From Mailhella sp. (lineage in GTDB: Bacteria > Desulfobacterota > Desulfovibrionia > Desulfovibrionales > Desulfovibrionaceae): DNA of 36,753 bases. The number at the start of each line of letters is the position of its first letter. Within the stretch, counting starts at the first letter, position 1. Location: positions 1 through 36,753 of the forward strand of contig JAFQTU010000063.1 of the NCBI GenBank assembly GCA_017408905.1. The letters run 5' to 3'. Made by a program: the position numbers and the translations under genes. Positions 8,746 through 16,587 of the stretch are shown here, piece after piece. The notes beneath the pieces are model-generated. The model was not told the origin of the DNA. It did not search any database and saw nothing but the letters and a program-made list of their open reading frames with translations.

Positions 8746-9936
8746 ATGTTCAGTATTTCCGATTTCGTCCGCGTCAACCGCGTGTATCTCATCTGGCTGG
8801 TGTTCGCGGCCCTGCTCTATCTTTTCCGGGATATGTTCGGGCTGGTGTTCATCACCTATATCATGTGCTTCATCACGTCGAGCATCACCCATGCGCTCCG
8901 CCGCCGCTTTCGCTGGAGCCGCCGCGTCATCGTGGTGATAGTCTATGTGCTGTTCCTTGCGCTGGTCACGGCGTTCCTTGCGCTCATGCCGCCGCGCCTT
9001 CTGGCCGAAGCCATCAGCTTCACCGAACAGCTCCCGCACAGCGTGCAGGCCATCCGCACATGGGTGGACACCAACCTCGGCAGCAACGAGATGATAGCCC
9101 CCCTGCTTGCGCAGGCCAAAAATATCGTCACACCGGAAACCGCCGTGGTGAACGGCTGGAACTTCGCCCGCGCCGCCCTTGAGAAGGGCCTGCATTATTT
9201 CAGCTGGTTCTTCATTGCCATGCTGTTCAGCTTCCTCATCATGCTGGACCTGCCCCGCCTTTCGCAGGGGGTGCGCCAGCTCCGCTTCACGCGCCTTTCC
9301 GAGGCCTACCATGAAACGGCCGACAGCATCGTGCTCTTCGCCAAGGTGGTGGGCGGCAATTTCCGTGCCCAGCTCCTCATTTCCACACTCAATACCGTTC
9401 TGACGGCTATCTGCCTTCAGATACTCGGGGTGAAGGCGGCGGCCCTGCTCTGCACGCTGGTCTTCCTCTGCGGCCTCATCCCGGTGCTCGGCGTGTTCAT
9501 CTCCTCTGTGCCCATCGTGCTCATGGCCATCAACAGCGGCGGCATCGAGCTGGGCCTGTGGGCCGTGCTCATGATCATCGTCATCCACCTTATCGAGGCC
9601 TATGTGCTGAACCCGCGCATCGTGTCTTCGGTGATGCATATCAACCCGGTGATGACCCTCATCATCCTGTACATCGCGCACAGCGTCATGGGGATGTGGG
9701 GCATGCTGCTCGGTGTGCCCATCGCGGTCTATATCTACCGCAAGATAAGCAAGCCCCGGGAAGCGGACGTGCAGACCTGCGAAGAGTGCGGCAGAAGTAC
9801 GCGGCGCATCCCCTACGCGCGCCGGGGCACGAAGAACCGTTCCAGCTACAGGAAGCCGCTTCCTGCGCCTGCGGCCGAGCCTGCGCCCCGCAGAAATGCC
9901 TTGCAGAAGGTGCTGGACAAGTTCCGGAAGAAATGA
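8746..9936 (+). CDS. AI-2E/PerM-family membrane transporter
   Basis: An in-frame GTG exists at 8704, but the ATG at 8746 with TAGGA just upstream fits the first membrane helix better and gives 396 residues. The protein has the pattern of COG0628 (PerM, YdiK, TqsA): two N-terminal helices, a long soluble stretch (about 75-140), and a block of hydrophobic segments (about 150-330) with family-typical GLIPVLGVFISS and HLIEAYVLNPRIV. Members export autoinducer-2 or exchange Na+/H+, so substrate cannot be assigned. The C-terminal tail (about 335-396) is unusual: basic, Pro/Ala-rich, with a CEECG cysteine pair. It stands alone and ends at a strong bidirectional terminator. Confidence 0.85.
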   Translation: MFSISDFVRVNRVYLIWLVFAALLYLFRDMFGLVFITYIMCFITSSITHALRRRFRWSRRVIVVIVYVLFLALVTAFLALMPPRLLAEAISFTEQLPHSVQAIRTWVDTNLGSNEMIAPLLAQAKNIVTPETAVVNGWNFARAALEKGLHYFSWFFIAMLFSFLIMLDLPRLSQGVRQLRFTRLSEAYHETADSIVLFAKVVGGNFRAQLLISTLNTVLTAICLQILGVKAAALLCTLVFLCGLIPVLGVFISSVPIVLMAINSGGIELGLWAVLMIIVIHLIEAYVLNPRIVSSVMHINPVMTLIILYIAHSVMGMWGMLLGVPIAVYIYRKISKPREADVQTCEECGRSTRRIPYARRGTKNRSSYRKPLPAPAAEPAPRRNALQKVLDKFRKK

Positions 9937-9973
9937 GTCTGGCCCGAGCTGAAAAGGATATCCCTGCATAAAG

Positions 9974-10010
9974 AAGAACGCCGTCCGGCATTGCGCTGGG
10001 CGGCGTTCTT
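9974..10010. terminator. Bidirectional intrinsic terminator
   Basis: AAGAACGCCGTCC pairs with GGGCGGCGTTCTT (13 bp, one T-G pair) around an 11-base loop. It lies between the converging PerM-like gene and the pseudouridine synthase gene. Confidence 0.82.
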
Positions 10011-10030
10011 TCATGACATTTCTGGGCCGG

Positions 10031-11026
10031 TCAGACCTTCACGACCTTCCAGGCCCCCTTCCACGGGGGCAGGAGTTCCAGAGTGCGCTTTCTGCCGTCC
10101 GGCAGGGGCAGGACGAGCCGGTATGCGTGGAGCTTCAGCCCGTCGCGCAGGGCTTCGCCGTACCACGGGTCGCCCGCTATGGCGTGGCCGCGCGAGGCGA
10201 GCTGGACGCGTATCTGATGCGTGCGGCCCGTGAGCAGGCGCACGAGGAGCAGGGTATGTTCGCGCCCCTGCGGGCCTTCGGGTATGCGGCGCGTTTCCAG
10301 AGCCGTGACGACGCATCGGGCTTCCTGCCCCTCCTCGGCCTTGTCGCTGTGGACGGTCTTCATGCGCTGGGCTTTCTGGTCCTTGGCAAGGAAGTCGTGC
10401 AGTTCCTGCGGGCCGTCTTCGGTCGGGAAGGGCCAGCGGCCTTCCACCCATGCCAGATACTCCTTGCGTGGGGCTTCTCCGCCGCGCCCGGCAAGGGCGT
10501 CGGTGAGCAGGCGGACGGCGGCATAGGTCTTTCCCGCCACCAGCAGGCCGGTCGTATCCTTATCGAGGCGATGCACGGGCGCGGGCACGAAGTCGGCGTC
10601 GGCGCGTTCGGCCGCAAGGCGCGAGGCTATGCTGTCGCTGTGCCCTGTGCCGCCCTGTACGGGAAGCCCGGCAGGCTTGGCGACGACGAGCAGATCCTCA
10701 TCCTCATACACGATAGTCAGCGACGAGCGCTTCTGCCCGCTTCCGCCCTGGGGGGCAGACGGCGCGGCGCTGTTCGGCGTGCCGTTTCCGGGAAGGCTTC
10801 CGGCAGGCAGGAGCACGGCGAAAGGCGGAACGCGGATAAGGTCGCCTTCTTCCACACGGTCGAAGGCCTTGGCGCGCGAACCGTTCACGCGGACCTGCCC
10901 GGTGCGTATCCAGCGGTGGAATTCGCCTGTGGCGGCCTCCACCCGGCGCTGGAGGAAGTTGAGCAGTTTCTGCCCGGCTTCGGCGCGGCTCACGGCAAGC
11001 GCCTGTCTGTTCTTTTCGCTGTGCAT
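10031..11026 (-). CDS. RluC/RluD-family rRNA pseudouridine synthase
   Basis: The protein converts specific uridines in large-subunit rRNA to pseudouridine. It has 331 residues. An S4 RNA-binding domain spans about 12-70 (WIRTGQVRVNGSRAKAFDRV). A flexible Gly/Pro/Ser linker follows (about 75-100). The catalytic domain contains the RluA-type motif HRLDKDTTG, with the catalytic aspartate at 155. The later LLTGRTHQIRVQLASRGHAIAGD block is typical of RluC/RluD. Which uridines it modifies cannot be read. GAGGAAAA precedes the ATG. It is a single minus-strand gene, divergent from rpsA. Confidence 0.92.
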   Translation of the reverse strand: MHSEKNRQALAVSRAEAGQKLLNFLQRRVEAATGEFHRWIRTGQVRVNGSRAKAFDRVEEGDLIRVPPFAVLLPAGSLPGNGTPNSAAPSAPQGGSGQKRSSLTIVYEDEDLLVVAKPAGLPVQGGTGHSDSIASRLAAERADADFVPAPVHRLDKDTTGLLVAGKTYAAVRLLTDALAGRGGEAPRKEYLAWVEGRWPFPTEDGPQELHDFLAKDQKAQRMKTVHSDKAEEGQEARCVVTALETRRIPEGPQGREHTLLLVRLLTGRTHQIRVQLASRGHAIAGDPWYGEALRDGLKLHAYRLVLPLPDGRKRTLELLPPWKGAWKVVKV

Positions 11027-11162
11027 GGTCGTTTTCCTCTATCTGCCTGCGGCCTTCTGCCGCGCTATGTGCGCAACAGCATAGATTTTTTTATCTCTTG
11101 CGTCCAGATTGCAGCGGCCTATGGCAAAATCCGCTTTTCTTGGGAAGGGGAAAAGAAACAGC

Positions 11163-11191
11163 TTGTGCTTTTACACTGTTCTTGATATGTA
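11163..11191 (+). promoter_or_regulatory. Candidate rpsA promoter
   Basis: TTGTGC (11163-11168) and TATGTA (11186-11191) are separated by 17 bases and lie about 58 bases before the rpsA start. Both hexamers are imperfect. Confidence 0.4.
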
Positions 11192-11193
11192 TG

Positions 11194-11223
11194 CAGACCT
11201 GCCCGAAAAAGGGCAGAAATCTG
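11194..11223 (+). promoter_or_regulatory. Hairpin in the rpsA leader
   Basis: The stem CTGCCC-GAAAAA-GGGCAG (11199-11216) is extended by CAGA/TCTG outside a small bulge. It lies between the candidate promoter and the GGAGGA ribosome site (11235-11240). It is a plausible site for feedback control of S1 synthesis, which is known for rpsA in other bacteria through a different structure. Confidence 0.4.
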
Positions 11224-11248
11224 TTTGTTAGGTTGGAGGATCCGTACA

Positions 11249-12955
11249 ATGGCAACTGCCGAAAACATGGAAAACCAGATCGACGCTGAAATGAGCTTCG
11301 AAGAACTTCTGGAAGGTTACGTCACCCCCGAAATGGGCGACCTCGAAGAAGGTCAGATCGTCAAGGGTGAAATCGTGGGCATCAACGGCGAGACCGTTCT
11401 CGTCAGCGTGGGCTTCAAGTCTGAAGGCCAGATCCCCGCGGAAGAATTCCGTGACGCTCAGGGCAACCTGACTGTCAAGGAAGGCGATCAGGTCGAAGTT
11501 TACGTGGCTCGCAAGAACGAAAACGATGGCACCATCATTCTTTCGTTCGAAAAGGCCAAGCGTATGCAGCTCTTCGATCAGCTCGAAAAGGTGCTCGAAG
11601 ACAATGGCGTCATCACCGGCACCATCACCCGCCGCATCAAGGGCGGCTACACCGTCGATCTCGGCGGCGTGGAAGCCTTCCTGCCCGGTTCCCATGTGGA
11701 TCTCCGTCCTGTTCCGGACATGGACGCTCTGGTCAACCAGAACTACGAGTTCCGCGTCCTCAAGATCAACCGCCGCCGCAGCAACGTGATCGTTTCCCGC
11801 CGCGTGCTCCTCGAAGAAGAACGCGATGCCAAGCGCGGCAAGCTCCTTCAGGAACTCGCTGAAGGCCAGATCGTCAAGGGCAAGGCCAAGAACATCACCG
11901 AATACGGCGTGTTCGTTGACCTCGGCGGCCTCGACGGCCTCCTGCATATCACCGATATGTCCTGGAAGCGCATCCGTCATCCTCGCGAAATGGTGTCCCT
12001 CGGTCAGGAACTCGAACTCAAGGTTCTTTCCTTCGACAAGGACAACCAGAAGGTTTCCCTCGGCCTGAAGCAGCTCGTGCCCGATCCCTGGCAGGACATC
12101 ACCGCCCGCTTCCCCGAAGGTTCCCACCACACCGGCAAGGTCACCAACCTCGTTGACTACGGCGTGTTCGTGGAACTCGAACCCGGCGTGGAAGGCCTCG
12201 TGCACATTTCCGAAATGTCCTGGACCCGCAAGCTCCGTCATCCTTCCCAGATGGTCCATCAGGGCGATGAAGTCGAAGTCGTCATCCTCGGCGTCGACAG
12301 CGAGAAGAAGCGCATCTCCCTCGGCATGAAGCAGGTCAAGCCCAATCCCTGGGAACTCGTCGGCGAACGCTTCCCCGAAGGCACCATCATTGAAGGCGTC
12401 ATCAAGAACATCACCGAATTCGGTATGTTCATCGGCATCGAAGACGGCATCGACGGCCTCATCCATGTGTCCGACATCTCTTGGACCAAGAAGCTCCGCC
12501 ACCCCGGCGAAGTGTACAAGGTTGGCGACGTCGTTCAGGCCAAGGTCCTCACCGTGGATCAGGAGAACGAAAAGTTCACCCTCGGCATGAAGCAGCTCGC
12601 CGAAGATCCCTGGGCCTCCGTGCCTGCCCGCTACCCCGTGGGCAACGTGATCACCGGCACCGTGACCAACGTGACCGACTTCGGCCTGTTCGTTGAAGTG
12701 GAAGAAGGCATCGAAGGCCTCATCCACGTGACCGAACTCGGCAAGAAGGTGAAGTCTCCTTCCGAACTCTTCAAGGAAGGCGATTCCGTGCAGGCTAAGA
12801 TCATCCATGTGTCCGCTGATGAACGCCGCCTCGGCCTCTCCATCAAGCAGATCAAGGACGACGAAGAACGCCGCAAGCCCAAGGACTATCATTCTGGCGA
12901 CAACTCCATCAGCCAGACCCTGGGCGACCTTCTCAAGCAGAAGTTCAACGACTAA
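11249..12955 (+). CDS. rpsA: 30S ribosomal protein S1
   Basis: S1 brings mRNA to the 30S subunit during initiation. The ATG at 11249 follows GGAGGA at normal spacing; the open frame upstream (from 11225) has no such site, so the protein is 568 residues. Six S1 (OB-fold) repeats can be followed. The first two are divergent. The next four share the pattern GxVTNxxDYGVFVELEPGVEGLVHISEMSW and the spacer KVSLGLKQLxxDPW. The C-terminus is short after the last repeat. Codon choice is strongly biased to a few codons (GAA, AAG, CTC, GTC), as expected for a very highly expressed gene. It ends at a strong terminator and has its own promoter region. Confidence 0.97.
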   Translation: MATAENMENQIDAEMSFEELLEGYVTPEMGDLEEGQIVKGEIVGINGETVLVSVGFKSEGQIPAEEFRDAQGNLTVKEGDQVEVYVARKNENDGTIILSFEKAKRMQLFDQLEKVLEDNGVITGTITRRIKGGYTVDLGGVEAFLPGSHVDLRPVPDMDALVNQNYEFRVLKINRRRSNVIVSRRVLLEEERDAKRGKLLQELAEGQIVKGKAKNITEYGVFVDLGGLDGLLHITDMSWKRIRHPREMVSLGQELELKVLSFDKDNQKVSLGLKQLVPDPWQDITARFPEGSHHTGKVTNLVDYGVFVELEPGVEGLVHISEMSWTRKLRHPSQMVHQGDEVEVVILGVDSEKKRISLGMKQVKPNPWELVGERFPEGTIIEGVIKNITEFGMFIGIEDGIDGLIHVSDISWTKKLRHPGEVYKVGDVVQAKVLTVDQENEKFTLGMKQLAEDPWASVPARYPVGNVITGTVTNVTDFGLFVEVEEGIEGLIHVTELGKKVKSPSELFKEGDSVQAKIIHVSADERRLGLSIKQIKDDEERRKPKDYHSGDNSISQTLGDLLKQKFND

Positions 12956-12978
12956 TCGTTGACTCCCTGTGAGTGACG

Positions 12979-13016
12979 CGGGGCGGAAAGCGTAAGCTTT
13001 CCGCCCCGTTTTCTTT
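12979..13016 (+). terminator. Intrinsic terminator after rpsA
   Basis: A perfect 13-bp GC-rich stem (CGGGGCGGAAAGC, loop GTAA) is followed by TTTTCTTT. It is placed 23 bases after the rpsA stop codon. Confidence 0.93.
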
Positions 13017-13048
13017 ACCCCAAGCACTCAGCATCATTCGGAGAAGCC

Positions 13049-13540
13049 ATGAAGCAGCAGGAGATAGAGCGCAAGTTCCTCGTCAAAAGCGAAGGCTGGC
13101 GCGGCAGGGCCGAAGGCGTCCTTTTCCGGCAGGGCTACATAGCCCGTACACAGGATCGCACCGTGCGCGTGCGCGTTGCCGGCGAGGAAGGGACGCTTAC
13201 CATCAAGTATCGCGGGGAAGGCATAGCGCGCAGTGAATTCGAGTACCTCATCCCGCTGGATGAGGCGCAGGCCCTGCTCGACGGCCTTGACCCCCGCGAA
13301 GTCATAGAAAAGACGCGCTTCACCTTCGAAGAGAACGGCGATGTGTGGGAAGTGGACGAGTTCATGGGGGCGAACGAAGGCCTTGTCGTGGCGGAGATAG
13401 AGCTTGAATCCGAAGAGCAGTCTTTCATCAGGCCCGACTGGCTGGGCGAGGAAGTGAGCAAGATTTCCCGCTACCTCAATGTCGAACTCTCCAAACTCCC
13501 GTACACGGCATGGAATCAGGAACTGAAGCAGAAAAAGTAG
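13049..13540 (+). CDS. CYTH-domain protein (triphosphate tunnel metalloenzyme)
   Basis: The 163-residue protein begins with the defining EIERKFLV motif (residues 5-12). Alternating charged beta-strands follow (RTVRVRVAGEEGTLTIKYRG, EFEYLIP, WEVDEFMG, VVAEIELESEE), whose Arg, Lys and Glu side chains line the tunnel that binds triphosphate and metal. Bacterial members of this size are mostly inorganic triphosphatases; class IV adenylate cyclase activity is also known, so the reaction is not certain. GGAGAAG precedes the ATG. It lies between the rpsA terminator and the hcp promoter region and is probably transcribed alone. Confidence 0.88.
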   Translation: MKQQEIERKFLVKSEGWRGRAEGVLFRQGYIARTQDRTVRVRVAGEEGTLTIKYRGEGIARSEFEYLIPLDEAQALLDGLDPREVIEKTRFTFEENGDVWEVDEFMGANEGLVVAEIELESEEQSFIRPDWLGEEVSKISRYLNVELSKLPYTAWNQELKQKK

Positions 13541-13563
13541 CTCACTAATAAAAATCATTCCTA

Positions 13564-13585
13564 TTTTGTGACCGGGCGCACAGAA
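13564..13585 (+). promoter_or_regulatory. Candidate CRP/FNR-family (HcpR-like) operator upstream of hcp
   Basis: TTTTGTGA-N6-GCACAGAA is a 22-bp imperfect palindrome in which six of eight half-site positions are symmetric. It matches the CRP-like TTGTGA-N6-TCACAA pattern that I recall for HcpR of Desulfovibrio. Its centre (13574.5) lies about 42-43 bases before the start point predicted from the -10 element at 13606-13611, which is the class II activator position. No good -35 is present, as expected for an activated promoter. Confidence 0.6.
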
Positions 13586-13600
13586 ATACTTCGAAAATTC

Positions 13601-13619
13601 CTGTTTAAAATTAAAACAG
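13601..13619 (+). promoter_or_regulatory. hcp -10 element (TAAAAT) inside an inverted repeat
   Basis: TAAAAT (13606-13611) matches the -10 consensus at five of six positions. It is embedded in the inverted repeat CTGTTT-N7-AAACAG, which could be a second binding site or simply AT-rich promoter sequence. Confidence 0.45.
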
Positions 13620-13671
13620 ATTTCGAGCGATACACCTTCCTCCGCTCCCACCGCTAATCTAGGAGACTGTT

Positions 13672-15216
13672 ATGAGCCAGATGTTCTGCTTCCAGTGTGA
13701 ACAGACCGCAGGCGGCAAGGCCTGCACCCGTGCCGGCGTCTGCGGCAAGAAAGCCGAGACTTCTAACCTGCAGGACGCCATTGTGGGCGAACTCGTTGCC
13801 CTTGCCTCTTGCCCCGGCCTGAAGCGTTCGCCCGCGCTGGATACGATGGTGGAAAACGCCCTGTTCACCACGCTGACCAACGTGAACTTTGATGACATCT
13901 CCATTGCCGCCATCAGGGATCGCGTGCGCATGGAGCGTTCTTCCTGCCTTACTGAAGCGCTGGACATGAACAGCATCTGGGAAGCCCCGGAAGATGTGCG
14001 CAGTCTGAAATCCCTCCTGCTCTTCGGTATGAAGGGCATTGCCGCCTATGCGCACCATGCCCGTGCTCTGGGCCGTACCAGCGACGAAGTGGACGCCTTC
14101 CTCTACAAAGGCCTTGCGCTTCTCGGCGCTGAAGCTCCTGCCGAAGAACTGCTTGCCGCCGTTATGGAAGCGGGCAAGGTGAACATCACCTGCATGGCCA
14201 TGCTGCACGAGGCCAACCGCGGCTATGGCGTTCCCGGCCCTGTCACCGTGCCGCTCACCATCGAGAAAGGCCCCTTCATCATCGTGTCCGGCCACGACCT
14301 GCACGACCTCGAACTCCTGCTCAAGCAGACCGAAGGCCGCGGCGTGAACATCTATACCCACGGCGAGATGCTTCCGGCCCATGCCTACCCCGAGCTGAAG
14401 AAATTCTCCCATTTCAAGGGGCATTTCGGCACGGCATGGCAGAACCAGCAGAAGGAACTGGCCGGCGTGCCCGCGCCCATCCTGTTCACCACCAACTGCA
14501 TCATGCCCGTGAAGGAAAGTTATGCCGACCGTGTGTTCACCACGGGTGTCGTGCAGTATCCCGGCATGGTGCATGTGGGCTGCCAGAAGGATTTCGCCCC
14601 TGTTATCGAAAAGGCGCTCGAACTGGGCGGCTACGCGGAAGATACCCTTGTTCCCGGTACTAACGGCGGTACGACCATGACCACCGGCTTCAGCTCCGAA
14701 GCCATCCTGTCCCATGCCGGAACTATCGTGGATGCCGTGAAGGCCGGTGCTATCCGCCACTTCTTCCTTGTCGGCGGCTGTGACGGTGCCAAGCCCGGCC
14801 GCAGCTACTTCACCGATTTCGTGAAGCAGACCCCCGAAGATACCGTTGTGCTCACGCTGGCCTGCGGCAAGTTCCGTTTCAACGATCTCAACATCGGCAC
14901 GGTCGGCGGCCTGCCCCGCCTGCTGGACATGGGCCAGTGCAACGACGCCTATGGCGCTGTTCAGGTGGCGCTTGCTCTGGCCGAGGCCTTCCAGTGCGGC
15001 GTGAACGACCTCCCGCTGACTCTCGTGCTCTCGTGGTACGAGCAGAAGGCCGTCGCCATCCTGCTTTCCCTGCTGTACCTTGGCGTGAAGAATATCTGGC
15101 TCGGGCCTTCCCTGCCTGCCTTCGTGTCCCCCGCTGTGCTCGACCTGCTGGTGAAGGAATACGGCATCCGTCCCGTCACCACTCCCGAAGCCGATATCAA
15201 GGCCATACTCGGCTAG
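13672..15216 (+). CDS. hcp: Hybrid-cluster protein (hydroxylamine reductase / NO-detoxifying)
   Basis: Hcp carries a cubane iron-sulphur cluster and a hybrid 4Fe-2S-2O cluster. It reduces hydroxylamine in vitro and is linked to nitric oxide and nitrosative stress in anaerobes. The 514-residue protein has the short-spaced N-terminal motif C6-x2-C9-x8-C18-x5-C24 of the strict-anaerobe class. Later ligand regions for the hybrid cluster are visible: HVGCQKDF, LACGKFRF, MGQCNDAYG and the Glu/Lys of YEQKAVAILLSLLYLGVKNI. AGGAGA precedes the ATG. A CRP/FNR-type palindrome in class II position lies upstream. No hcr reductase gene or HcpR-like regulator is adjacent. Confidence 0.96.
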   Translation: MSQMFCFQCEQTAGGKACTRAGVCGKKAETSNLQDAIVGELVALASCPGLKRSPALDTMVENALFTTLTNVNFDDISIAAIRDRVRMERSSCLTEALDMNSIWEAPEDVRSLKSLLLFGMKGIAAYAHHARALGRTSDEVDAFLYKGLALLGAEAPAEELLAAVMEAGKVNITCMAMLHEANRGYGVPGPVTVPLTIEKGPFIIVSGHDLHDLELLLKQTEGRGVNIYTHGEMLPAHAYPELKKFSHFKGHFGTAWQNQQKELAGVPAPILFTTNCIMPVKESYADRVFTTGVVQYPGMVHVGCQKDFAPVIEKALELGGYAEDTLVPGTNGGTTMTTGFSSEAILSHAGTIVDAVKAGAIRHFFLVGGCDGAKPGRSYFTDFVKQTPEDTVVLTLACGKFRFNDLNIGTVGGLPRLLDMGQCNDAYGAVQVALALAEAFQCGVNDLPLTLVLSWYEQKAVAILLSLLYLGVKNIWLGPSLPAFVSPAVLDLLVKEYGIRPVTTPEADIKAILG

Positions 15217-15254
15217 CACTTCTCATGCGGGGCAAAGTCGTATAGGCTGGCCCC

Positions 15255-15764
15255 ATGAGTGAAAAGAAGTACCATAAGCGCTTTGCAGGGCATGACCTGA
15301 ACCGCCGCCGGAACACGGCCGCCCACATCGGTGCGGATCTTTCCGGCTGGCTGGCGGCGCACGGTATGCGGCCGCAGCAGACGCTTCTGGGCCAGCTCTG
15401 GCGCAACTGGGATATCGTCATGGGGCCGGACATCGCCCCCATAGCCCGCCCTCTGGGCCACAGGAACGGCATACTGCTCATCGGGGGAGACGATTCCTGC
15501 GCCCTGCAGGAACTTTCCTACGCCGTGCCCGAGATACTCGAGCGAGTGAACGCCTTCATGGACGAGGAATTCTTCCACAAGGTCGAACTGCATCTGCTCA
15601 TGGGGAAGGAATCGCTCCAGCGTATCGACATCAGCGAAGCCCCGGAGCTTCCCCGCCCCCAGCGCCCGCCTTGCCTCGGCAAGGCCCAGCTCCCGCCCGA
15701 TTCCCCCCTCGCTTCCGCCTATGCCGCCTATGTGCGCATGTTCAAGGAGCAGGAGGAAGGGTAG
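15255..15764 (+). CDS. dciA: DUF721/DciA-family protein, probable replicative helicase loader
   Basis: The 169-residue protein matches the DciA (DUF721) domain in its centre: LLGQLWRNWDIVMGPDIA, then HRNGILLIGGDDSCALQELSY, followed by an amphipathic helix. DciA is the ancestral loader or assistant of the DnaB replicative helicase in bacteria lacking DnaC or DnaI. The N-terminus is basic and the C-terminus Pro-rich and probably unfolded. The gene lies 38 bases after hcp with no terminator between, so read-through is likely. There is no convincing ribosome site, and the start codon lies in a hairpin (see 15224-15257). The family assignment is from sequence pattern only; it is weakly conserved. 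Confidence 0.72.
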   Translation: MSEKKYHKRFAGHDLNRRRNTAAHIGADLSGWLAAHGMRPQQTLLGQLWRNWDIVMGPDIAPIARPLGHRNGILLIGGDDSCALQELSYAVPEILERVNAFMDEEFFHKVELHLLMGKESLQRIDISEAPELPRPQRPPCLGKAQLPPDSPLASAYAAYVRMFKEQEEG

Positions 15765-15795
15765 AAAAAACTTGGGGTAAATCCCCACTTCCCTT

Positions 15796-15845
15796 CAGAA
15801 GGCCGATGCCTGCGGAATCTGTGTTCCGTGAGCATCGGCCTTCTG
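15796..15845 (+). terminator. Long hairpin after dciA, likely terminator
   Basis: CAGAAGGCCGATGC pairs with GCATCGGCCTTCTG (14 bp), and CGGAA/TTCCG pairs inside. There is no T run, so termination would be unusual. The outer 11 bp are identical to a hairpin after argF (17641-17686). Confidence 0.6.
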
Positions 15846-15954
15846 CCTGCTGAGGGAGCGCGTTTTCCGGCAGGGATGCTTCGCCGTGGAAGGGAGCTGT
15901 CGGGCCTTTGGGAGGCGTGGCGATGCGCTCGCTCTGGTTCGATGCGGGAAAAAC

Positions 15955-15983
15955 TTGCAAAGAGGGGCAATTGGCGCTATTTT
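15955..15983 (+). promoter_or_regulatory. Candidate argA-argF promoter
   Basis: TTGCAA (15955-15960) and TATTTT (15978-15983) are 17 bases apart, with four of six matches each, and lie 33 bases before the argA start. The stretch 15846-15954 holds nothing else that I recognise. Confidence 0.45.
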
Positions 15984-16015
15984 GCCTGCTCCATTCTACA
16001 TTAAAGGGGGAAGCT

Positions 16016-16570
16016 ATGCAGGATCTTTCCAGCGCTCCTCAGCAGCCTCGCCTCGGCACTCAGGCCACCCTGCCCGACCTCAGCCGCGCCGAACTGCCCA
16101 CCGTCTTCAGCACCCGCAAGGCCCGCATCCAGGATGTGGACGGTATGTCCTGCCTTATCAACGAATTTGCCGCAGGCGGCATCATGCTGGCCCGCGGCCC
16201 GCTCTACCTGTACCAGAACATTCAGGATTACCGCGTCATCACCGCTACGGTGGAAGGCTCGGAATATGTCATCGCCTGCGGCGGCCTGCATGTGCTCTGG
16301 GAAGACCTTGCCGAAGTGCGTTCCGTAGCGGTACACCCGGCCCTGCATCGCCACGGCCTTGGCCGCATCATGGTGCAGGACCTTATCGAAGACGCACGCC
16401 GCATCGGCGCGGGCCGCGTGTTCACCTTCACGCTGGCCCCGGAATTCTTCTCGTCTCTGGGCTTCTCCGCCGTTGACCGCAATACCCTTTCCCCCGTCGT
16501 CTGGGCCGAATGCAGCAAGTGCCCCAAATTTTACAAGTGCGACGAAGTGGGCATGATGCTCCATTTCTGA
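16016..16570 (+). CDS. argA: Short GNAT-type N-acetylglutamate synthase
   Basis: The enzyme would acetylate glutamate with acetyl-CoA, the first step of arginine synthesis. The frame is open from 15908, but the ATG at 16016 follows AAAGGGGG at good spacing, giving 184 residues. It is a single GNAT domain: [21 protein letters not shown] with the acetyl-CoA loop HRHGLG (111-116) and [13 protein letters not shown]. This closely resembles what I remember of the short synthase Rv2747 of Mycobacterium tuberculosis, which lacks the kinase-like domain of classical ArgA. A C-terminal cysteine group (C166, C169, C175 in [10 protein letters not shown]) is notable. argF follows after 17 bases, which supports the arginine assignment. 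Confidence 0.83.
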   Translation: MQDLSSAPQQPRLGTQATLPDLSRAELPTVFSTRKARIQDVDGMSCLINEFAAGGIMLARGPLYLYQNIQDYRVITATVEGSEYVIACGGLHVLWEDLAEVRSVAVHPALHRHGLGRIMVQDLIEDARRIGAGRVFTFTLAPEFFSSLGFSAVDRNTLSPVVWAECSKCPKFYKCDEVGMMLHF

Positions 16571-16587
16571 TGCCACAGGAGTTTGAC

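Noticed and set aside
7175..8938. 587-residue open frame on the plus strand
   Set aside because: It is antisense to serS, starts in the terminator region after the glycosyltransferase, and shows no domain.
11228..13027. 599-residue open frame on the minus strand
   Set aside because: It is antisense to rpsA, which has six S1 repeats and strong codon bias. The long frame follows from that codon bias.
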